Shown one piece after another: positions 57,096-64,000 of a stretch of 64,000 nt of DNA. Numbering within the stretch: position 1 is the stretch's first letter; each line of letters starts with the position of its first letter. The DNA is from Adiantum capillus-veneris (lineage: Eukaryota; Streptophyta; Polypodiopsida; Polypodiales; Pteridaceae): positions 140,224,241-140,288,240 of the forward strand of contig CM043945.1 of NCBI GenBank assembly GCA_014529385.2. The letters are read 5' to 3'. The notes beneath the pieces were generated by a model. That model did no database searches. It saw only the letters and a list, made by a program, of their open reading frames with translations, and was not told the DNA's origin. The position numbers and the translations under genes were made by a program.

Positions 57096-59640
57096 ATGGC
57101 AATCGCTACTATGCTACGTGCTACCCGCAAAAGGCGCCGTGAATACGCCGCTTTTCAAACTATGAATAGATGAAAAGTTCTACTCTGTCATGTTGCTTCT
57201 TCATGGTTTAATGTGCAACATATTTATGAGGCTTGGCAAGAAGAATGCAACATCACAGCTCGCAAAATTTCCATTTGCGGAAGTTGTGGCATTTGCAACC
57301 TATCAAAAAAAGATGCCCACAACGATGGTCTTAATACCACACGCACGAAGCTAGCAAGTACAACCTTACTGCAGACAACTGCAATGCATAATCTCAAAGT
57401 GAATTGGAGTTTCTGTTCTTCTTTCCTGAAAAGTTCACGAGCAAGTAGTGTTGTCATCTTGCAACCCGACTACATACAAGCCATCTTGCAACCCGACTAC
57501 ATACAAGCCATCCTAAACACAAATCAACTAATTGTGCAACTCCTTAGCGTCATCGATGTTACAATCAGTGTCACAAAAACAGCAACTGCGGTTGCAAAAG
57601 GCTTGCTTGATAGAAGATCGCTACTCGACAATCCACTAATCTGCTGGTCGACAAATCAAAACATGTCTCGGCCAACTTCATTACTTGCAAACACGCCCTT
57701 AGCAACAGTGCTAGCATACAACATAAAGAATAATCCAATTCTCAAGAAGTACCGGTGCATCGCTGAGCAGCCAAACAAAAGGACGTCTATTTGTATTCTA
57801 TCAGCATCGGCTATACAGAATATCGTAAGGGACCACTCAGAGAACAATCCATTTGAACTTATGCAACAAGCACAAGCACAATGTGAAATTAGCATATTGC
57901 AAAATTTGTTCAGCACAACAAAGAGAACTGCATTTACTGCTAAAGACAAACACGAGTTTGGTTCCATACAAATACATGATACCGCTTATCTAAGCGAGCG
58001 GACAGTCAGTTTTCAATACAATGGACTTCCGTCTCATGAATCTGAAGTGCAGGATATTACATTAGAATCGGGGATATTCCCTTTCCTCTTTCCCACAGGA
58101 AAAGGAAACTACCAAGGAGAATTCGACTTCAGTGAATACATTAGAATGAGAATCGGAACTTCCTTCTCTGTATACACATTGTACAAGCCATATTTGCTCA
58201 TGATGTACCAATTGAAACAAGCTATCATGATTGCAAACTCCACAAACAGTACATTTTTACAAAGGGATATTGATAACTACAAACAAGCACACACCGGGGC
58301 ATCTACACATGATGCAGTGAAGCATATTATTCGATACAATCTCCCAGCCACAATGCCAGGTACTCCACCATGGCATCGACGAAACTTGAGAGACCTCATA
58401 ACAATGGTGGACACATGGGGACTACCACATATGTTCTTGACATTCACTGCTGATGAGGTTTCCCAAACAAGATGGCAAGAAGTCATCACAATTGAAAAAC
58501 TTTCTCAAGGCTACAACCAAGACTTCAAGTGGAACGATTTCCCTGTAGAGTATGCAACACTGTTTCACCTTCGCTTGCACGCTTTTTTGAATAAACACAT
58601 CCTCAATGGAAGAAACATACTTGGCCATGTAGACCATCACATGGTGCGCTACAAAGTGAAAAATCGAGGCTCACTGCATGCACATGTCATACTGTGGATC
58701 TCTAACGAATATTTGTGCCGAGTTACAAATGAGATTGCTGCATACATACCAGCAGAATCACAAGACACCTTCACCACCGAGCTGCGAACCCTCGTTACCA
58801 CAAAACAGATACACAGATGTAGAGACTCTTGCAGAGTCATGGGATCAGCTAGAGTGTGCAAATACGGATTCCCGTTTGAACCACAGTACAGCACGACTTC
58901 AACTATGGATGCCTGTACTACTAGATGGCTTTACTACCGCCCTGGGTATGACCATCGAAATGTTGTCCCGTACCATCCCACAATCTTGCTCCTATGGAAG
59001 GCACACATGAATATTCAAAGAGTCACAAATTCATCTATATCGCATTACCTTCTCAAATATGCAATGAAACCAGAACCCCTTGGAAAACTGAACCTCTCCA
59101 CAGACGATGCAGCAAGGCTTGGACTTCACGGCTTGGACAAAGTAAAGCTTCAACTAATTGCAGCCTCTGTATTATCAAAGCAAATATCTGCGACAGAGGC
59201 AGTAATCAACTGTCTGAAGATTCCAATCATCACAAGGAGTGAACGGGTTGAATACATCGACTCCTCTCCGCCATCACTACGGCAAAGGTTGCTATCTCAT
59301 AGCCAGACTATAGTCATGCATCCAATTGATTTATATTGTGCAAGGCCCCTTCATTTTGAAAAGATGACATTCTATGACTACCACAGAAGATACAAAATTC
59401 TGAAGCCACACGAACATACTCCTGTACTGAGTTTCCGTGATGCGGTACAACAACAGCATCATAGAGAAACAACGCCTCGTCAGATTTACAAAGTACGATC
59501 CTGGCCATCAAACAGAGGGATTCTTCTTCAATGTCTTGTTGCAAAAACTTCCCTTTAGGAACGAGATGGAACTTCTATCACCAACCAACACACTCTCTTC
59601 TTACTTCCTGGAGTGAAAAATCCGTCGGATCATTCTTCAT
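57096..59640 (+). pseudogene. Helitron Rep (HUH endonuclease) part
   Basis: Starting at ATG 57096, the frame has an early TGA at 57171 and then runs to 59558. It contains LESGIFPFLFPTGKGNYQGE, WGLPHMFLTFTADE, the HUH motif RGSLHAHVILWI (58665-58700), CKYGFPF, and SHYLLKYAMKPEP with two tyrosines in the catalytic Rep position. This is the rolling-circle replication initiator of Helitrons. A frameshift at about 59465 moves the reading to FFFNVLLQKLPFRNEMELLS, the conserved link to the helicase, which ends in a TGA at about 59611. So the original product was a single Rep-helicase. Confidence 0.85.
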
Positions 59641-61206
59641 GATGAAGACTTGGAGATGTACATAAATGAGCATACCCAATGCAATATGCTCGTCTCTGAA
59701 AATACAGGAAACACTTTAAACCTCATAAAACAAAATTTCATCCTCAATCGTGAAGATCCACTCACTTGTACAGTGAATGACACAGTTGAACCAGGAGTAT
59801 CTCAAAGTCGGGCTACAATGCTGAAGCTACTGCAAGAGTTCGCTGAGACCAACAATGCAGCTCTGACCTCTCAACAGCAAGAAATCTTCGATCGTATATC
59901 AGGCCTGAGTAATGGCCTCCATGTCATTACAGGTGTTCCAGGATGTGAAAAAACATTCCTCATAAAATTCTTCACCTCAAGCTTCATAAAAAATAATAAG
60001 ACCGTTATCCTGACTGCATCAACTGGAGCAGCGGCCGCTCGCCTTAGCAACCTTGCAACCACAGTCCACTATCAATTCAGGATCCCTTGTTCTAAGCAAT
60101 ATTTTCCACAAGCAATTCATCCCACAGATGAAAGATTTGTCGCTATACATGGTGCCAACGTCATTATCATAGACAAGATATCAATGCTAACGAGTACAAT
60201 CTTCAATATGGTCGTTCGCCAGATAGTTAACATCACCAAAGGAACACTCTTTGACCCATTCAGTCAGAAGCTCATATTGCTTTTTGGGGATTTGGCGCAA
60301 CGTCCTCTAGTTTGCCATCACCAGGAGCCATTATGCCATGTTTGCAGTATACAAAACTCAGCTTACATCGCTGCAGCCACTACCCACAACATGACCTTCT
60401 CAGTTCGCCATGCTGCAGACCCCACTTATGTCCAATTCTTGGATACGATCCGTGTCAAGCAACCAATAGAACAACAAATAGCAGAAATGCTATCACAGTG
60501 TGTAATTAATGAAACTGAACTCCTGCGAGTAATCGATGACGCTACTACACTAATATGTACTCATAGGGAAGACGTATATAAGTACAACAACTTGATTCTA
60601 CAAAAGTCTTTCTCGGCATCTGATATTGTTGCCATTCCACTGAAGACCAATGCTCTTGACGAACCATTGCTGTAGGAATGGCTTCAAGACAAGGCATTCC
60701 ATGAGATGGACAATACTGCAATTGGGGCTAGATGTATGATTACAGAAAACATTAACTTGGTTGTGGGTGCTACGAATGGATCCACCTATCGTATACTTTC
60801 CTATTCATACAACTGTACCGGTCAAATTGCTGCTATAGAAGTAATGCTACTTTCCACTGATACCACCATGACAATACGAAGGACTAAACATGCTACAAGA
60901 GCAATCAATTGCAAATGGTTCCACAAAAGCACATTCCCTTTGTCACTCGCGTATGCAATCACTGGACACAATTCTCAAGGAGCTACGATATCAATGAAAG
61001 CCATCCTCATTATAAAACAAGCTTTCGCCCCAGGATTGGCATACGTCATGTTCTCTCGAGTGACAGAAAGACACCATCTCAAAATATTGAACATCCCAAC
61101 CCCAAGGATGTTCTGGCCGGCCAGTAGAACACTCCCCCAATGGTTAGACATTTCCTCGCTTATTTTTAGACATTTTCTTGCTTTTTTTCACAAACAAGTC
61201 CTCTAG
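59641..61206 (+). pseudogene. Helitron PIF1-like helicase part
   Basis: Frame 59650-61206 is broken only by TAG at 60673. Motifs are Walker A GVPGCEKT (59932-59955; usually G-x-x-G-x-G-K-T), ILTASTGAAAARL, Walker B VIIIDKISML (usually D-E), LLFGDLAQRPLV, and at the C-terminus SLAYAITGHNSQGATI and GLAYVMFSRVTE, the motif V and VI equivalents. Loss of the Walker A Gly and the Walker B Glu would abolish ATP hydrolysis, so this copy looks dead. It follows Rep in the same direction as in all Helitrons. Confidence 0.87.
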
Positions 61207-61376
61207 CTCTTTCGGTCTTTCATCTCGTAAGGTGCATGGACTACACAATCAATTATTTGACGACAGTTTTCTTGACTGCAGATTTTCTTCATAGCAAGTA
61301 ACAACCTCCAGCATCTCCTCATGGACACCGATCAGGTAACCATTCCTCAAATTAATCTATTTTGTAGCTAGATTTT
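61207..61376. other. short gap after the helicase
   Basis: No clear Helitron 3' end (hairpin plus CTRR) was identified. ATGGACACCGATCAG followed by GTAACC (about 61321) could be a tiny first exon of the next gene. Confidence 0.3.
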
Positions 61377-61444
61377 ATGCCATTCAATATGTACAAAACT
61401 CAACCATCATATTTCTCTTTCTCTATCATTCACATATTCGATAA

Positions 61445-62618
61445 ATTCATCAACATCGCAGCTACCTCAAAACCAAAAAACAATTATTCTGCATACCCAT
61501 CTTCAAATCAAATGTGCCTAGCAAATATGGCTGGTGAGGCTCCGAGTGCATTCATCGAAGGGTTCCGCACGACTCAACTCCTCCACTCATACATCAATAA
61601 ATGCAACAATCGAAACAAAGAATATAGAAATGACGATCTAAAGCTGGCAACAGGTACTTCGAGCTCTTCATATTCTTGTATTGCAAACACTAAAATTTAA
61701 CAAATTTGGTTGCCTCTACAACATCTATCCTTCTTTTTCTACAGGGTTACAAAAAGAGATACTGCTATCGTTGGGCATTGACTTCGATGAGTCAAACAAA
61801 CTACTGCTAGACACAGAAGCCCAAGAAATACTGAATACAAAGAGTGCTGGTATCACCATCTATGCAATCGAGACTACACTACGGTTACAAAATTTCCCTC
61901 GACAAATTGGTCGTTCTCGACAAGAATACAGCAAGCTAGGCACTTTCCAACATGGTCAAACAGTTTGGGAATGAATTCAAAGGGAGCGAGAGAGCAATCT
62001 TAACTGATGAGAAATCCACATGGCATTTTAATAGAGACCTTTTTCATACCCGGTTCGGTCAAACAACTGATCCATTTCGAAAGCTTGAACTACTACATGG
62101 TAACCATACGCACCCCTTATAGAATATAATTATCTGATTATTATATGATTACATACTAATTCAGCACATCACTTCAGTGCAGGACATCGACAACGAAACC
62201 AACAAGGAGATCCCCAACAACATAACAACTTCACAAGAGAAAACAGCACGTTCCGACGTTGTTCCAGCTCCCAAAAGACAACGACAAATGAAGAGAAATA
62301 CATAGTTTACTCTATTAGGTGCAAAATCAATAACCGTGTTTACATAGGCATGACATCCGATTTTGAAGCTAGGAAAAGAGCACACATGACAAATCCACCA
62401 AAACGGATGAAACATGATGTGTCGTCCTTTCCCCCATTTTGTCAAAACTTTGAGTTTCATGTACTGCACAATACACACAATAGGAGAAGTGCTATTGCAC
62501 TGGAAGCACAAGAGATAATTACTCAAGATGCAACGTCCACGAAAGGATACAATAATTTGAAGGGACATCCTCCAAACTGCAAGAAATACTATTATTTAAA
62601 ACACCATAGAAAAATATA
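61445..62618 (+). pseudogene. GIY-YIG nuclease gene, three exons, nearly intact
   Basis: Exon A (to 61653) reads ANMAGEAPSAFIEGFRTTQL; intron 61654-61744 (GT..AG); exon B (61745-62099) starts GLQKEILLSLGIDFDESNKL; intron 62100-62182 (GT..AG); exon C (62183-62618) ends in the nuclease. The domain is KYIVYSIRCKINNRVYIGMT, DFEARKRAHM, RRSAIALEAQEI and KGYNNLKGHPP, giving the two Tyr, Arg, His, Glu and Asn expected for catalysis in the GIY-YIG fold. Both introns keep frame. Exon B has one frameshift near 61890 and a TAG near 61935. It is on the Helitron strand and 240 bp downstream. Whether it is cargo, part of another element, or host is unresolved. The start is uncertain. Confidence 0.65.
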
Positions 62619-63337
62619 GCGTGCAATGAAACTTAATCTTTGTTCTGAGGTAGCAACTCCCATTCAGTTTTCTCTTCTATATTCAATCACTTCTCAAGAG
62701 TCTTTTCCTCTAGTATCTGTGATAATTTTTATGTTATGCTTCTCTATTATCTGTGAGACTTTCTTTATGTTGTGTTCTGTTCAGGTTATGTTCTGCAATT
62801 TTTTTCTCGATATCATATTATGTTTACCTTATGTTCTTGATTTCCTCTACATGCACATCATTCAGCTTTCAAACTTTAAGATTCAACTGTTACCTAGATG
62901 TCTTGCAATAACATCAAGAGAAACAGACAATCCATTCCAGCAACCCCATGTCTAATACTTCTACAAAAAATTATAAGCTAATAAGAGACAATCATGTAGC
63001 AACAACTTATATATTTTACAAAAAAATTATAAATGTACAAATGGTGCACTTTGTCTTCAACATATTAAACAACACAAAACAACAACTGCATTAGGTTATA
63101 ACACTGTTCTGGACATCCACCAAGGTTGAGAATATATTATTTTTTGAAAAAAAATAAGAAAATATAGTTGCGAACTTATGCCATCTTTATTTAATTGCTT
63201 TGTTCAGTGTCTTTGTCATATAACGTTAATCATTGGCTACAACAATGTCTTGTTTTTTTCATTCAAACTATGACAGACTTGACTACTTATCAGCTTCTTT
63301 TTTATTTAAATGCTTTTTCTTTTCATTTCAGTTTACA
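62619..63337. other. AT-rich spacer, no gene
   Basis: A 109-residue frame at 62626-62955 is hydrophobic and Cys/Phe rich with no domain. A splice-acceptor-like TTTCATTTCAG ends at 63331. Confidence 0.45.
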
Positions 63338-63769
63338 ATGGGTAGGCCGATCCCAGCTGATCTGATTGAGCAGCAGCCAGAATTTGAGACTGCAATGTAT
63401 AAGTTGCAATATTGTCTTTACCCACATTTGCAAGAGCGGGTGCTCAGACACTACATGCATAAATGGACTGAGTTCTTTCCATGGCCAGTTCAACCACCTA
63501 CCCCATGGCATCCACATTACATCACTTGGAACACACTCGGTCAAGAAATCACCATCGACATCGCCATGCTATCGGGTTGCTCCACAAAACACCATTGTAT
63601 GTTGTTCGTGCAGATTGCGGACGTGCTCGGCCTAGTCGAGACTATAGAATTGAATTACTCTAACGTGGTCCCCAACCACCTTCAGTCAGCTAAACAATTC
63701 GTTTCGCGCTATTTTCCTGTCAACCAGTTAGTCACACGCACAACTTTGAAGATCATCTTACTGATATAG
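63338..63769 (+). CDS. hypothetical protein, possibly first coding exon
   Basis: ATG at 63338 follows a good acceptor (TTTCATTTCAG) by six bases and opens 143 codons: MGRPIPADLIEQQPEFETAM, LQYCLYPHLQERVLRHYMHK, WTEFFPWPVQPPTPWHPHYI and FVQIADVLGLVETIELNYSN. Composition is protein-like and GC higher than its surroundings. A CAG|TTAG... boundary after YFPVNQ suggests the exon may end near 63727 rather than at the stop. I do not recognise the family. It may be part of the Helitron neighbourhood. Confidence 0.4.
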   Translation: MGRPIPADLIEQQPEFETAMYKLQYCLYPHLQERVLRHYMHKWTEFFPWPVQPPTPWHPHYITWNTLGQEITIDIAMLSGCSTKHHCMLFVQIADVLGLVETIELNYSNVVPNHLQSAKQFVSRYFPVNQLVTRTTLKIILLI

Positions 63770-64000
63770 CCCTTACTTCGTGCATCAAAATCTCCCACTA
63801 ATATGTGTTGTTACCTAGTGCTCCTCCTCTTCTCCACAGAAGTTCTGTCCGTTTCATTGTGAAGAAGTCATTGCATGCTACATTCAAAATCTTACCAACT
63901 CTCGTTTGCTTAGTTCCGTTCTTGATTCATCAACTTTTTACCATACTATTTCCAGTGATGTACACTCACTTAGCGTAACAAGATTTGAGCAAAACAAATA
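63770..64000. other. no gene recognised at the right edge
   Basis: No open frame or known motif; any continuation of the upstream ORF through introns would run off the window. Confidence 0.4.

Noticed and set aside
62161-62568. 135-residue minus-strand frame
   Set aside because: Shadow of the GIY-YIG exon.

Overview
This looks like plant nuclear DNA from a repeat-rich, intergenic part of a genome. It contains a plant-type CACTA transposon, Ty1-copia and Ty3-gypsy LTR retrotransposons, a Helitron, spliceosomal introns with GT..AG borders, and many long (GA)n/(GT)n microsatellites. I see no rRNA, no tRNA gene, no CRISPR array and no bacterial operon structure. The species cannot be fixed from the sequence; a land plant is safe, and a large-genome seedless plant is only a guess. 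Almost every coding region is a mobile-element gene or a relic with stops and frameshifts.

Layout. 1-4681: right-hand part of a CACTA (En/Spm-type) element on the minus strand, with a four-exon TNP2-like transposase, a captured fragment of a heavy-metal-associated (HIPP-like) gene, and a terminal inverted repeat ending at 4681. 4682-13552: element 1, a plus-strand LTR element with gag and protease but no visible reverse transcriptase or integrase; the CACTA sits in its leader. 13553-20823: element 2, a minus-strand relative, into which element 1 is inserted. 20824-30577: old debris, including a 210-bp copia-type LTR with primer-binding site, two degraded minus-strand coding relics, and copies of a dispersed repeat called family R here. 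30578-37052: a degenerate Ty1-copia element with both LTRs, a tRNA-Met primer site and TTTTT target duplication; a gypsy-type LTR sits inside its right LTR. 38157-50085: a degraded minus-strand Ty3-gypsy element in the order gag-AP-RT-RH-INT. Its integrase is split by a 3,983-bp insertion flanked by the 8-bp repeat GCTAGCAC, and that insertion holds two foldback structures. 51640-53300: GA-rich DNA with a tandem module that is also found, inverted, inside the CACTA element. 53749-54703: a 519-bp tandem duplication. 55451-64000: a kinase-like pseudogene, a broken Helitron Rep/helicase, a multi-exon GIY-YIG nuclease gene, and an unknown ORF.

How it fits together. The window is a stack of nested insertions, with this order: element 2, then element 1, then CACTA; and family R, then copia, then gypsy, then the GCTAGCAC-flanked insertion. 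The best candidates for something undescribed are the Helitron neighbourhood with a kinase on one side and a GIY-YIG nuclease on the other, and the gag-protease-only retroelement family, whose leader carries a repeated 12-bp palindrome module.
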